Shown here piece after piece: positions 17,107 to 25,621 of a stretch of DNA of 64,000 bases. The stretch comes from Humibacter ginsenosidimutans (GTDB taxonomy: Bacteria; Actinomycetota; Actinomycetes; Actinomycetales; Microbacteriaceae). The first letter of the stretch is position 1. Every line of letters begins with the position of its first letter. The stretch lies in the NCBI RefSeq assembly GCF_007859675.1, contig NZ_CP042305.1, forward strand, positions 1,550,001 through 1,614,000. Direction: 5' to 3'. The notes below the pieces were generated by a model. That model searched no databases. It was not told where the DNA came from and was given only the letters and a program-made list of their open reading frames with translations. Made by a program: the position numbers and the translations under genes.

Positions 17107-17565
17107 TGGCACCGCTGACAGGGGGAATGGGAACCGGGCACGGCCGACTGGGCGCGCACGCAGGTCGAGCAGTTCGAGTCGTCGGAGGGCCGTGAGGCGA
17201 ACACCCTGCGAGGGGTGCCGATCGTGGTCGTCACGATGGTGGGCGCGAAGAGCGGCAAGCTGCGCAAGAACCCGGTGATGCGGGTCGAGCACGGCGGCGA
17301 GTATGCGGTCGTGGCCTCCAAGGGCGGTGCCGACCAGCACCCCACCTGGTACCACAACATGGTGAAGAACCCGAACGTCGAGCTGCAGGACGGCGCGGTG
17401 CGCCGCGACTACGTCGCGCACCTGGCGGCGGGCGGCGAGCGCGACATCTGGTGGGATCGTGCCGTGGCGGTGTGGCCCGACTACGCCGAGTACCAGAAGA
17501 AGACGGAGCGCGTCATCCCGGTCTTCGTGCTCGTGCCCGTGGAGGACGTCCCCACCGAAGGTTGA
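17106..17565 (+). pseudogene. Ddn-like deazaflavin-dependent protein, frameshifted near its start
   Basis: The main part (from 17119 on) reads [20 protein letters not shown], then [58 protein letters not shown], all hallmarks of the Ddn/F420-dependent family at about 150 residues. The natural start is the ATG at 17106, which overlaps the upstream LLM stop and reads MAPLTG. From there the frame is wrong: the family-like frame hits a TGA at 17116 just upstream. Removing one G from the GGGGG run at 17121-17125 joins MAPLTG to EWEPG perfectly. The gene is therefore either a recent frameshift mutant or a homopolymer sequencing error. A shortened protein from the GTG at 17215 would lack the first strand. 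Confidence 0.8.
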
Positions 17566-17610
17566 GGAGCACGCGTAGCACGCACGGCTGGCGCCGTGCG
17601 CTCCTCAACC
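17560..17610. terminator. two-stem hairpin shared by converging genes
   Basis: Outer arms GGTTGAGGAGC (17560-17570) and GCTCCTCAACC (17600-17610) enclose an inner stem GCACGGC (17582-17588) with GCCGTGC (17593-17599). Both flanking stop codons, at 17563-17565 on the plus strand and 17607-17605 on the minus strand, lie inside it. It probably ends transcription in both directions. Confidence 0.65.
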
Positions 17611-20337
17611 CGCGGATGCAGTGACGTGGAACGTGCCCGTCGCGCCCTTCTCGGCGTCGGACATGATGTGTGTGACGAACGAGTAGTCGCCCGCAGCGGG
17701 GAACGTGAGCTCCACGAAGCCGCCCTGCGCGGGTTGCAGATCGAGCGCCTGCGAGCCGCCGACCCCGGTGGATCCGCCGTTCTTCAACAGGTAGTCGCCC
17801 TCTTTGAACACGGTGTCGAACTGCCCGCCGACCACGTGGAACGAGCTCGCCTTGTTCGGTCCGGCGTCGAGCACCCAGATGCGCACTCGCTGCCCCGCCT
17901 TCACCTCGATCGGCCGGTAGACGTACTGGTTCGCGTAGCCGTTGAAGACGACGAGGTCGGGGTTCTCCGCGGCGAGCTTGGCCGTGTCGACCACGCCCTT
18001 CTGCGGTCCGAGGTAGTACTCGCTCTGCACGAAGACGAACTGCTCGGCCACGGGGTCGAGGCCCGGCGGGTCGATGACGACCGCGCCGAACATGCCGTTG
18101 GCGATGTGCGCGGCCATCGGCATCGTCGAGCAGTGATAGAGCCAGATGCCCGCCCTCGTCGCCGTGAACGTGTAGGTGAGACGCTGTCCCGGCTCGATCG
18201 TGCGCATCGGCTGATTCGGCGAGAGCGAGCCGGCGTGGAAATCGATCGAGTGCCCCATGTCGCCGGCGTTGACGAGCGTGACCCGGAAGGTGTCGCCGAC
18301 CTCGCCGTGCAGCGTCGGCCCGGGAGCGGTGCCGTTGTACGTCCACAGCGTCTGCTCTACGCCGGGCGCGACCTCGGTCACGGTGTCGCGCACCGTGAGC
18401 GTGACATCGTGCACGGTGCCGGAGGCCGCGGGCTTCAGGAGCGGGTCGCGGGCGGTGAAGCCGGCTGCCGGCATCCTCGCCCAGTCGATGTCGGCTGCTG
18501 CGGAGGTCGCGCCGGCCTGCGGCGTCTGCGTCATGTCCGGCATGCCCTGCATACCATCGGATGCCTCGTGCGAAGCCGTCGCGCCCGTTGCCACCACCGT
18601 GAACACCATGCCGAGTTGCCGGTGGCCGACGATCGAGCACCAGCCGTCGACCGTGCGCGTGATCACGCCGGCGTCGACGGTCGCGGATTCCCCTTCGACG
18701 AGCCGGCCGGAAGTGATGCCGTCGGCCAGCGTGAGGTCGTGCACCATGTCGTCCTCGTTGGTCACGTGGATCACGAGCCGGTTTCCGGCGGGGACATCGA
18801 TCGTCGACGGCGAGAACCGCATGTTCTTCATCACCATGTGCACGCTCGTGGTGCGCCCGGTCGCCGCGGACGATGAGGATGCCGCGCCTCCGCTCCCCGA
18901 GACGTTCGCCACCGCGACGCCGACGGAGGCCGCCAGCACGAGCACGCCGATCGCGGCCATCGCCGCGCCGCTGTTCACATGCAGCATGCCGGCCATGGTC
19001 GGCCGTGCGGCGCCCTCGCGGCGCACGTGCCGATCGCCTCCCGTCGGTTCCTGCAGCGACCGTGCGACGATCAGCGCCCGCACCGACTGCACCACCGTCG
19101 ACAGCAGCACGACCACCGCGACGCCCAGAAAAACTCCGGCGTTCGGCACGCCGGGGATCACGGCCAGCAGCACGGCTCCGTTGACGACGACCACGCGGAA
19201 CAGCCCGAATCTGTCGAGCTCCACGTTCGTGGCCCGCACCTTCACCGGGCCGCCGCCGAACACCACGGGCAACAGGTAGCTCAGCGCCGCCATGACCAGC
19301 TGCGCGGCGAAGCCGATGCCGAACGGCACCAGCAGTGCCACGAACCCGGATGCCACGCCCTGCCACGATCCGGCCGTCGCCACCCGAACGCCGAACGCGA
19401 CGATCGTGGCGGCGAACCAGGCGAGAGCCGCGCCCATGCTCCAGCCCGCATAGTTCACGGGCGGGGTGCGCACGGCCTGGCCGACCAGGTCGATGCCGAT
19501 GACCGCGAGCCCTGCGAGGTAGACGACGGTCCCGAGCAGGATCGCGACCCACACGCCGGTGAGGCACGCCATGCCCACGACGAGCAGCCCGACGCACAGT
19601 GCGACGAGCGCGATTCGCGCGCGACGCCTGGTCTGCTCGCCGATGCGCGCGTGCAGCACGGTCGGCCACAGCAGCACCACCGTGCCCACCACGGTGAGTC
19701 CGATCCAACCGAGCACGTTCATCGTCACGTGCGCCACGAACATGCGGTCGTGCTCCGTGCCGGTGAGGTCTGCGCGCGCCATGATCACGCCGAGCGTGAC
19801 GCCGATGATCAGGGTGAGGCTCGCGGCCACGTAGTACAGAACGAGCCCACCGAAGCGGGAGGGCAGCGCCCTGCGCAGCCGCACGCCGAGCGTGGTGCCG
19901 TGCCAGGCCGCCGTCGCCGCGACGAGAGTGCCTCCGGCGAGCACGAGCATCCACAGCCCCGTCGTCACGCCGACCACCACGGCGAGCGCGCCGATCGTGT
20001 GCAGCGCGAGCCGCACGCCGAGCCGAGTGCGCGATCCGGCCTTGCGCAGGATGGTGTCGGCGAAGTGCTGGCTCCAGATGAGGATGGCGCTGGTCGCGCC
20101 GCCGAGCAGCAGCAGGTGCACGGCGAGCCACGATGGCGACTGCTCGAGCGTCTGCGCCAGCAGGGCGATGCCGGCGGCGAGCATCCAGGCCACGACCACG
20201 CCGTTGATGACGGCGTACCAGGCGCGCCGCGACAGGGCCTTTCGCGGCCTGCGGGAGCGCGAGTCGGGAGACGGCTGCTCGCGCGGGCCCGGAGACGGCT
20301 GCTCGCGCCGGTCAGGCGGAGGCGGGGCTACGGTCAC
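17605..20337 (-). CDS. nirK: membrane-anchored copper nitrite reductase with extra cupredoxin domain
   Basis: A 910-residue protein in three parts. Residues about 45-470 are a polytopic membrane domain (for example LVLYYVAASLTLIIGVTLGV). Residues about 500-595 are a blue-copper domain with ligands in DMVHDLTL and GWCSIVGHRQLGM. The C-terminal 280 residues are a two-domain NirK: MGHSIDFHAG supplies the Asp and His of the active site, WLYHCSTMPMAAHIANGMFG the His-Cys-His-Met set, SFHVVGGQFD the second active-site His and SFVTHIMSD the last type 2 copper His. NirK reduces nitrite to nitric oxide. The GTG start overlaps the upstream gene's stop (GTGA). The attached cupredoxin could pass electrons internally from the membrane side. 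Confidence 0.88.
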   Translation of the reverse strand: MTVAPPPPDRREQPSPGPREQPSPDSRSRRPRKALSRRAWYAVINGVVVAWMLAAGIALLAQTLEQSPSWLAVHLLLLGGATSAILIWSQHFADTILRKAGSRTRLGVRLALHTIGALAVVVGVTTGLWMLVLAGGTLVAATAAWHGTTLGVRLRRALPSRFGGLVLYYVAASLTLIIGVTLGVIMARADLTGTEHDRMFVAHVTMNVLGWIGLTVVGTVVLLWPTVLHARIGEQTRRRARIALVALCVGLLVVGMACLTGVWVAILLGTVVYLAGLAVIGIDLVGQAVRTPPVNYAGWSMGAALAWFAATIVAFGVRVATAGSWQGVASGFVALLVPFGIGFAAQLVMAALSYLLPVVFGGGPVKVRATNVELDRFGLFRVVVVNGAVLLAVIPGVPNAGVFLGVAVVVLLSTVVQSVRALIVARSLQEPTGGDRHVRREGAARPTMAGMLHVNSGAAMAAIGVLVLAASVGVAVANVSGSGGAASSSSAATGRTTSVHMVMKNMRFSPSTIDVPAGNRLVIHVTNEDDMVHDLTLADGITSGRLVEGESATVDAGVITRTVDGWCSIVGHRQLGMVFTVVATGATASHEASDGMQGMPDMTQTPQAGATSAAADIDWARMPAAGFTARDPLLKPAASGTVHDVTLTVRDTVTEVAPGVEQTLWTYNGTAPGPTLHGEVGDTFRVTLVNAGDMGHSIDFHAGSLSPNQPMRTIEPGQRLTYTFTATRAGIWLYHCSTMPMAAHIANGMFGAVVIDPPGLDPVAEQFVFVQSEYYLGPQKGVVDTAKLAAENPDLVVFNGYANQYVYRPIEVKAGQRVRIWVLDAGPNKASSFHVVGGQFDTVFKEGDYLLKNGGSTGVGGSQALDLQPAQGGFVELTFPAAGDYSFVTHIMSDAEKGATGTFHVTASAG

Positions 20338-21509
20338 GCGGCCTCTTCTCTCTCTCGTCGTCGTTGTCTCGTGGTTCGCCGACTCGGCGGGCCGAGCAGG
20401 GTCGAGACCACGGCGAGCACCACGAACAACAGCAGCGCGAACACGCCGAGCACGCCGCCTGCCTGCACCCACACGGGCAGGTTCTGCGTGTCGCCGACGA
20501 GCACCCGCACGACGAGCGACAGGTTCATCAGCAGCACCGGCCAGATCAGCATGGGCCGGTACGGCAGCGGACGGCGCAGCACGGAGGGCAGGATGACCGG
20601 CGCATGCGCCATGATCATGCCCATCGTGAATCCGAGGAACACCGCGTGCACCGCGCCGTCGTACCAGGGTCCTTGCGTGGTCTCGCCCACGAACAACCAG
20701 ATCAGTCCCGCCACGATCAGCCAGAAGTAGCCGGCGAGCAGGCAGATGGCGATGTAGCGCGGGAGGCCGCGAGAGCCGGTCGCGAGGCGCGTGGCCACGT
20801 CGAAGCGCAGCAGCCAGCCGACGAAGAGCAGCAGGCAGGCGCCGAAGACGCGCGAGCCCGCCTGCGGCCAGATCATCGCGGCGAGCACGGAGCCGGCGAG
20901 CGCCACACTCACCCCGATGGCGACGAGTTCGCTGCGTCGGCTCATCGCCACCAGTCGAGCGAGCTCGATGCGCTCCCCCGCGATGGTGAGCACGATGAAG
21001 CCGGTCATGCCCGGCACCAGCGCGGAGGCGTCGAGGCCGCCCATCCAGAGCGCTGCGGAGGCGAGCGCGAGCCACGCACCGAGCGCCTGCACGGCGGAGG
21101 CGAACATCGCCTGCCGTCGCCAGATCACCGCGTAGATCAACAGCAGCACGATCGATCCGCCTGCGAACATCGCCTGGCCGACGACCAACGACAGCGGGGT
21201 GAGGAGCAGGATGCCGCCCACCCCCAGCAGCGCGGGCGACGCGAACGCCCACGGCCGGCGCACGGCGACGGCGCGCTCGAGCGCGATGACCGTGCCGACG
21301 AAGCCGAAGACGAGCAACGGGCCGTGCACGACGGGGAGGCGCGAGCCATCCACCGGGGCGGGCAGCCCGAGCAGCAGAAGCGCTGAGTCGAGGCCGGCGA
21401 AGAGGCAGAACGCCCCGGGAATGAGGAACAGCAGACGCACCCCTCCGCGCGACATCATCGGCCGGGCCGTGGGGTGCGTCGTACTGCGCGTTCCGGTCAT
21501 TAAAAGCAT
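20334..21509 (-). CDS. polytopic membrane protein co-transcribed with nirK
   Basis: About 391 residues and roughly 12 hydrophobic segments (FLIPGAFCLFAGLDSALLLL, VVHGPLLVFGFVGTVIALER, ICLLAGYFWLIVAGLIWLFV and others). Histidines fall inside or at the edge of segments (VVHGPLL, DGAVHAVFLGFTMGMIMAHA), which recalls haem- or metal-binding NnrS-like proteins of nitric oxide metabolism; this is a resemblance by pattern only. Start is ATG at 21509 or 21500, beside a palindrome. It overlaps nirK by four bases and should be made with it. The basic C-terminus (RRTTRQRRREREEAA) is cytoplasmic. Confidence 0.75.
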   Translation of the reverse strand: MLLMTGTRSTTHPTARPMMSRGGVRLLFLIPGAFCLFAGLDSALLLLGLPAPVDGSRLPVVHGPLLVFGFVGTVIALERAVAVRRPWAFASPALLGVGGILLLTPLSLVVGQAMFAGGSIVLLLIYAVIWRRQAMFASAVQALGAWLALASAALWMGGLDASALVPGMTGFIVLTIAGERIELARLVAMSRRSELVAIGVSVALAGSVLAAMIWPQAGSRVFGACLLLFVGWLLRFDVATRLATGSRGLPRYIAICLLAGYFWLIVAGLIWLFVGETTQGPWYDGAVHAVFLGFTMGMIMAHAPVILPSVLRRPLPYRPMLIWPVLLMNLSLVVRVLVGDTQNLPVWVQAGGVLGVFALLLFVVLAVVSTLLGPPSRRTTRQRRREREEAA

Positions 21510-21512
21510 GAT

Positions 21513-21532
21513 ATTCCGTTTTATGACGGAAT
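21513..21532. promoter_or_regulatory. palindromic operator between the nirK operon and DUF2249 gene
   Basis: ATTCCG-N8-CGGAAT is a perfect 6-bp inverted repeat in an A/T-rich stretch between divergent genes, overlapping the likely start of the nirK operon. A regulator of nitrite or NO response is expected here; which one cannot be told. Confidence 0.6.
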
Positions 21533-21575
21533 GAGTGCTACCGTCGCACTCGCCACCGAACGAGAGGAGCACCCC

Positions 21576-21827
21576 GTGCCCGACCAGAACGACACCCTCG
21601 GCGACGAGCTCGACGTGAGAGCCGAGGAGCCGGCGCGCAGGCACCAGCTCATCTTCGGGCGTTACGCCGCACTGCAGCCCGGCGAGGGATTCGTGCTCGT
21701 GAACGACCACGACCCGAAGCCGCTCTACTACCAGTTCGCCGCTGAGCACGACGGCGAGTTCACGTGGGCCTATCTCGAAGAGGGCCCGCAGACGTGGCGC
21801 GTCGCGATCGGACGGCCCGCGGCCTGA
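21576..21827 (+). CDS. DUF2249 domain protein
   Basis: An 83-residue protein, from the GTG at 21576 behind GAGAGGAGC, with the DUF2249 core: RRHQLIFGRYAALQPGEGFV, LVNDHDPKPLYYQF and a C-terminal GPQTWRVAIGR. The frame also allows an ATG at 21531. DUF2249 proteins commonly sit beside denitrification or NO-response genes; the divergent nirK operon fits that pattern. The molecular role is unknown. Confidence 0.82.
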   Translation: MPDQNDTLGDELDVRAEEPARRHQLIFGRYAALQPGEGFVLVNDHDPKPLYYQFAAEHDGEFTWAYLEEGPQTWRVAIGRPAA

Positions 21828-21845
21828 CGGCGTCGCTGCGGCATC

Positions 21846-22727
21846 TCAGCCGTCGCGGAGCGATGTCGCAGCGGCCATGATCGCCTCGCGCACGCGATCG
21901 AGGGCGGCGCTGCGCAGGTTCCACTGCTGCCAGTACAACGGCACGTCGATTCCACGCTCATCGAGCACGACGACCTTCGGGCCTGCGTCGGGCAGCTGCC
22001 AGGTGGGAACCATGCCCCAGCCGTAGCCGAGCCGCACGGCGGCCACGAAGTCGGCGGATGCCGGCACCTGATGCCGCGGCGGCGTCGCGTCGGGGACCCC
22101 GCGTCGCGCCAGGTATCGCCGCTGCAACTCGTCTTTGCGGTCGAACTCCACGACCGGCGCCGCCGCCAACGCACGCCTGCTCACGCCGTTCGGGAACCAC
22201 GTGACCACGTAGGTGTCGGCCGCGCAGGGCACGTAGCGCGCGACGCACAACGGCTCGACCGCGCAGCCCTGCACCGGAGTCGATTCCGACGTGATCGCCG
22301 CCATCACCGTGCCGTCGCGCAGGTACGAGGTGGTGTGCTCCTGATCCTCCCTGTGGAACTCGAAGTCGATCCCGTCGACCGACGCGAGCGCGGGCAACAC
22401 CCACGTCGCCAGCGAGTCGGCGTTGACGGCGAGCGGGATGCTCCGGCGCGCAGGCACATCGTCGCCCGTGTCGCCTGCCACCTCGGCGGAGAGCTCGGAC
22501 GCGAGCGCGTCGATCTGGCGGGCGATGCGCAGCACGGCGGCACCGGCATCCGTCACCGTCACGGGCTTCGAGCGCACCAGCAGCACGCGGCCGAGGGATG
22601 CCTCGAGCGCGCGCAGCCGCTGACTCACCGCCGAGGGGGTGATGTGCAGGGCGCGGGCGGCGGCATCCATCGTGCCCTCCGTCACGGCGGCGTCGAGGGC
22701 GCGGAGCTGGGCGAGATCGAGATCCAT
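21846..22727 (-). CDS. LysR-family regulator, ArgP/LysG-like
   Basis: A 293-residue LysR regulator. The helix-turn-helix is AARALHITPSAVSQRLRALE near residues 20-40, preceded by LDLAQLRALDAAV. The effector domain begins about residue 90 (SIPLAVNADSLATWVLPAL), as in ArgP and LysG, which sense lysine or arginine. It is divergent from a LysE-type exporter, the classical arrangement for amino-acid export control. I chose the ATG at 22727; a GTG at 22730 directly precedes it. Confidence 0.92.
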   Translation of the reverse strand: MDLDLAQLRALDAAVTEGTMDAAARALHITPSAVSQRLRALEASLGRVLLVRSKPVTVTDAGAAVLRIARQIDALASELSAEVAGDTGDDVPARRSIPLAVNADSLATWVLPALASVDGIDFEFHREDQEHTTSYLRDGTVMAAITSESTPVQGCAVEPLCVARYVPCAADTYVVTWFPNGVSRRALAAAPVVEFDRKDELQRRYLARRGVPDATPPRHQVPASADFVAAVRLGYGWGMVPTWQLPDAGPKVVVLDERGIDVPLYWQQWNLRSAALDRVREAIMAAATSLRDG

Positions 22728-22746
22728 CACAAGCCATGCTAATGAT

Positions 22747-22774
22747 GCTGAAGGAACATTAGCTGTTCTTCAGC
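22747..22774. promoter_or_regulatory. LysR-type operator between lysG-like and lysE-like genes
   Basis: GCTGAAGGAAC (22747-22757) pairs with GTTCTTCAGC (22765-22774), a dyad with 7 perfect outer base pairs centred on ATTAGCT. It lies 13 bp upstream of TAGCCT (22787-22792), the likely -10 of the exporter gene, as expected for a LysR activation site. Confidence 0.7.
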
Positions 22775-22798
22775 GCGAGGTTCGCCTAGCCTCGTGCG

Positions 22799-23497
22799 GT
22801 GCCCCTCCTCTCCATCGTCGGCCACCCGGTCGCCGGCCACGCCGCCGCGCTGCTCGGCGCGCACGTCGCTGCGCACGCCGGTCCCGCGACCGTGCTCGCC
22901 GGCTTCGGGTTCAGCATGTCGCTCATCGTGGCGATCGGCGCCCAGAACGCGTTCGTGCTCCGCCAGGGCCTGCGCAAGGAGCACGTGCTGCCGATCGTGA
23001 TCGTGTGCGCCGGAACCGACGCCCTGCTCATCTGCGCCGGCATCGCAGGGGTGGGGGCGCTCATCCTCGCCGCTCCGTGGGTGCTCGTGGTGGTGCGCTG
23101 GGTGGGCGTCGCGTTCCTCGTGCTCTACGGCGTGCTGGCAGCGAAACGTGCGATCCGTCCCGGGGAGCTCGACCCGGCATCCGGCGTGGGACCCGTGGGG
23201 CTGTGGCCGACGCTCGCCGCCTGCCTCGCCTTCACCTGGCTCAATCCGCACGTCTACCTCGACACCGTCGTGCTGATGGGAACGGTGGGCAACGGCTACG
23301 GCGACGCCCGCTGGTGGTTCGCGCTCGGCGCCGCACTGGCCAGTGCCGTGTGGTTCACCGCACTCGGCTTCGGGGCGAGGATGCTCCGCCCCGTCTTCCG
23401 CTCCCCCGTCGCCTGGCGCGTGCTCGACGTGCTCATCGCGCTGATGATGTTCGCGATCGCCGTCACGCTCGCGGTCGAGGCGTTGGCGGAGGGGTAG
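22799..23497 (+). CDS. LysE/ArgO family amino-acid exporter
   Basis: A 232-residue, six-helix exporter. The hallmark FSMSLIVAIGAQNAFVLRQG is near residues 38-57, followed by AFTWLNPHVYLDTVVLMGT, the second LysE signature. It exports basic amino acids such as lysine or arginine. The GTG at 22799 lies 6 bp after TAGCCT, which suggests a leaderless transcript; compared with relatives the N-terminus is about 20 residues long, so the GTG at 22892 is an alternative. Control by the divergent LysR protein is likely. Confidence 0.9.
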   Translation: MPLLSIVGHPVAGHAAALLGAHVAAHAGPATVLAGFGFSMSLIVAIGAQNAFVLRQGLRKEHVLPIVIVCAGTDALLICAGIAGVGALILAAPWVLVVVRWVGVAFLVLYGVLAAKRAIRPGELDPASGVGPVGLWPTLAACLAFTWLNPHVYLDTVVLMGTVGNGYGDARWWFALGAALASAVWFTALGFGARMLRPVFRSPVAWRVLDVLIALMMFAIAVTLAVEALAEG

Positions 23498-23512
23498 GAC
23501 TAGGCGAGCGGG

Positions 23513-24031
23513 TCAGTCCGTCAGCGTGCCCACCGCCTCGCGCACGCCCTCGTGCAGGTGCTCGTGGTCGTCGGCCGAGAGCTCCTCGTCGCCGCCGAAA
23601 TCGTACGGCGTGCCGACTCCCGTCTCGATGAAGGCCTTGAGGCTGCCGCGCACGAACATGCTCCACGCGTTCGAGCAGGTGTCGTAGCACTCGACCTCGT
23701 CGGTGAGCCCCTCGTGCGTGAAGGTGACGGTCGTGCCGGCCTCGCTCTCGCCGATCTCGAAGCGCACGGTGCTGCCGTTCCACTCCTGCTTGTCGGCGAT
23801 GAAGTCGAGATAGCTTCCGGTCACCAGCCAGGCGACCGTGCGTCCGGCCTCGAGCTCCGTGACGCGGAATCCGCTGTAGTGCAGCCCGGGCACCACGTAG
23901 ACGAACTCGTCGCCGACGGCGGTGGTCGTTCCCGTGATGCGCCCCCACCAGCCTGAGACGTCGCTGATGGCGTCGAATGCGCGCTGCGGCGTGGCATCCA
24001 CGGTGATGGTCGCTGTGTAATCCGTGCTCAT
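23513..24031 (-). CDS. SRPBCC (AHSA1/START-like) domain protein
   Basis: A 172-residue ligand-binding fold protein. The N-terminus YTATITVDATPQRAFDAISD is the standard SRPBCC opening, followed by VSGWWGRITG and a series of strands, with VTFTHEGLTDEVECYD near the end. The ATG at 24031 matches this opening. These proteins bind hydrophobic ligands, but the function is unknown. It is divergent from an HxlR regulator across a strong palindrome, a very common pairing. Confidence 0.88.
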   Translation of the reverse strand: MSTDYTATITVDATPQRAFDAISDVSGWWGRITGTTTAVGDEFVYVVPGLHYSGFRVTELEAGRTVAWLVTGSYLDFIADKQEWNGSTVRFEIGESEAGTTVTFTHEGLTDEVECYDTCSNAWSMFVRGSLKAFIETGVGTPYDFGGDEELSADDHEHLHEGVREAVGTLTD

Positions 24032-24082
24032 GTCGCTGCTCCCCGTATCGAGCGATGCCCCTCCTCGAGACATCGAGACTTT

Positions 24083-24122
24083 CGTGATGCAAGCGACCGT
24101 ACGGCATCACGCTTGCATCACG
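24083..24122. promoter_or_regulatory. HxlR operator, long perfect palindrome
   Basis: CGTGATGCAAGCG (24083-24095) and CGCTTGCATCACG (24110-24122) are perfect 13-bp arms with a 14-bp spacer. A further half-site CGCAAG overlaps 24121-24126, next to TATCGT (24130-24135), the likely -10 of the HxlR gene. Binding there would block both divergent promoters. Confidence 0.8.
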
Positions 24123-24141
24123 CAAGTGCTATCGTCGACCC

Positions 24142-24630
24142 GTGCTCGGCAACACCTACGACTCCCAGGTCTGCTCGATCGCGCGAGCGCTCGAGCTCGT
24201 CGGCGAACGTTGGAGCCTGCTCATCATTCGCGACGCGCTGTTCGCGGGCGTGACCCGGTTCGGCGACTTTCAGCACAACCTCGGCATCGCCAGCAACGTG
24301 CTCGCCTCGCGCCTCGACGCTTTCGTCGAGCACGGAATCATGCGACGCGACGACACCGCCGACTACGTGCTCACGGACAAAGGACGTGCACTCGAAGTCG
24401 CACTCATCGCCCTCACGGAGTGGGGCGACCAGTGGGCGTCGCCGATCGAACCGCCCATCGTCTACCGACACGCGGGGCACGAGCACACGGGGCAGGAGCA
24501 CTCGGTGCACGCGGCGGCCATGTGCGAGCAGTGCGGTCCCATCGCCGCCGACGACATCACCGCGGCCCTCGGACCCGGGATGCCCGCTGACTACCTCGCG
24601 AATCGCCGCGGCGGCACGAGGGCGGGCTGA
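24142..24630 (+). CDS. HxlR-family transcriptional regulator
   Basis: A 162-residue winged-helix protein. The family signature runs CSIARALELVGERWSLLIIR (residues about 11-30), then TRFGDFQHNLGIASNVLASR and the wing RRDDTADYVLTDKGRAL. The C-terminus adds a His-rich stretch (HAGHEHTGQEHSVHAAAMCEQCG) with two cysteines, which could bind metal. The GTG at 24142 lies 7 bp after TATCGT, so the mRNA is probably leaderless. It should regulate itself and the divergent SRPBCC gene. Confidence 0.9.
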   Translation: MLGNTYDSQVCSIARALELVGERWSLLIIRDALFAGVTRFGDFQHNLGIASNVLASRLDAFVEHGIMRRDDTADYVLTDKGRALEVALIALTEWGDQWASPIEPPIVYRHAGHEHTGQEHSVHAAAMCEQCGPIAADDITAALGPGMPADYLANRRGGTRAG

Positions 24631-24631
24631 G

Positions 24632-24654
24632 CGCACCGGTTCGCGTCGCCGGTG
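24632..24654 (+). terminator. small hairpin after the HxlR gene
   Basis: GCACCGG-N9-CCGGTGC is a perfect 7-bp stem just after the HxlR stop. The TACGCT hexamer at 24660-24665 that follows is a candidate -10 for the EamA gene. No T-run follows the stem. Confidence 0.4.
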
Positions 24655-24708
24655 CCGACTACGCTGGGCGCAGCGGCCTCCTCCGACCACGAATCGACGT
24701 GATAACCG

Positions 24709-25611
24709 ATGCTCGCAAGCATCGTCCTCGCCCTGATCTCCGCGCTCTCCTACGGATTCTCCGACTTCTTCGCCGGACGCGCTGCAGGCCGCAATGGCGT
24801 CGTGCGGACGACGCTCGTCGTGTACCTCGCCGCGACGGCCGCCGTCGCTCTGTCCCTGCTGTTCGTCGCCGGTCGTTGGTCGCCGACAGGGATGCTCTGG
24901 GGCGGCATCGCGGGCGTGCTCGCGATCGGCGGATTCCTCGGGTTCTACGCCGCGATGGCGGCCGGACCGATGAGTCTCGTCTCCCCGCTCATCTCCGTGC
25001 TGGAGTCGGTGGTTCCCGTCGCCGTCGCGATCGCATTCGGCGAGCGGCTGCCCGTGCTCGCCTGGATCGCGATCGGCGTCGCCGTCGTCAGCACCGTCGT
25101 CATCTCGATGCACGGCTCGGAGAACCACGTGCGCATCTCCGCGCGCACCGTCGTCATCTGCGTGCTGACCGGTGTCGCGCTGGGCGGGTCCATCGTGGCC
25201 TTCGACCTCACACCCGCCGACTCCGGCACGACGCCCGCCCTCGTGGAACTGCTGGTGGGGCTGGTGCTGCTTCTCGCCGTCGTCGGCATCGCGCGGGTGA
25301 GCGGAGCCGTGCGGCGCACTCTGGCGGCCCTCGACACGGAGGAGTCGCACTCCGACGGCATCTCGGGGCATTCGGCACTGTGGATGACGGTGGGCGGCGG
25401 CATCCTGCTCGGCGCTGCGAACGCGATGCTCGCCCTCGCCATGCACTGGGGAGCCCTCGCCGTGGTGTCGGTGATCGTAGGCGTGTACCCGCTGGCGACG
25501 ATCGTGCTGGCGCGCGTCGTGCTGAAGGAGCGCATGTCGGCGGTGCAACTCGGCGGGGTCGCGCTCGCGCTGGCCGCGATCGCGGTGCTCGCGGTGACGA
25601 CCGGCGGCTGA
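24709..25611 (+). CDS. EamA/DMT family transporter
   Basis: A 300-residue protein with ten hydrophobic segments in two EamA repeats: the first starts LASIVLALISALSYGFSDFF, the second after the hydrophilic loop near residue 210 with LWMTVGGGILLGAANAMLAL. Each ends in the family's typical P-L/Y-P-x-x-x segment (SLVSPLISVLESVVPVAVAI and VVSVIVGVYPLATIVLARVV), followed by the conserved glutamate-containing GERL or KERM. It probably exports a small metabolite, but the substrate is unknown. Confidence 0.9.
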   Translation: MLASIVLALISALSYGFSDFFAGRAAGRNGVVRTTLVVYLAATAAVALSLLFVAGRWSPTGMLWGGIAGVLAIGGFLGFYAAMAAGPMSLVSPLISVLESVVPVAVAIAFGERLPVLAWIAIGVAVVSTVVISMHGSENHVRISARTVVICVLTGVALGGSIVAFDLTPADSGTTPALVELLVGLVLLLAVVGIARVSGAVRRTLAALDTEESHSDGISGHSALWMTVGGGILLGAANAMLALAMHWGALAVVSVIVGVYPLATIVLARVVLKERMSAVQLGGVALALAAIAVLAVTTGG

Positions 25612-25621
25612 GGTCGGCCGC

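Noticed and set aside
20338..21252. Long N-terminal extension of the nirK frame
   Set aside because: It overlaps the membrane-protein gene in another frame; the GTG at 20337 with a GTGA overlap is the natural start.
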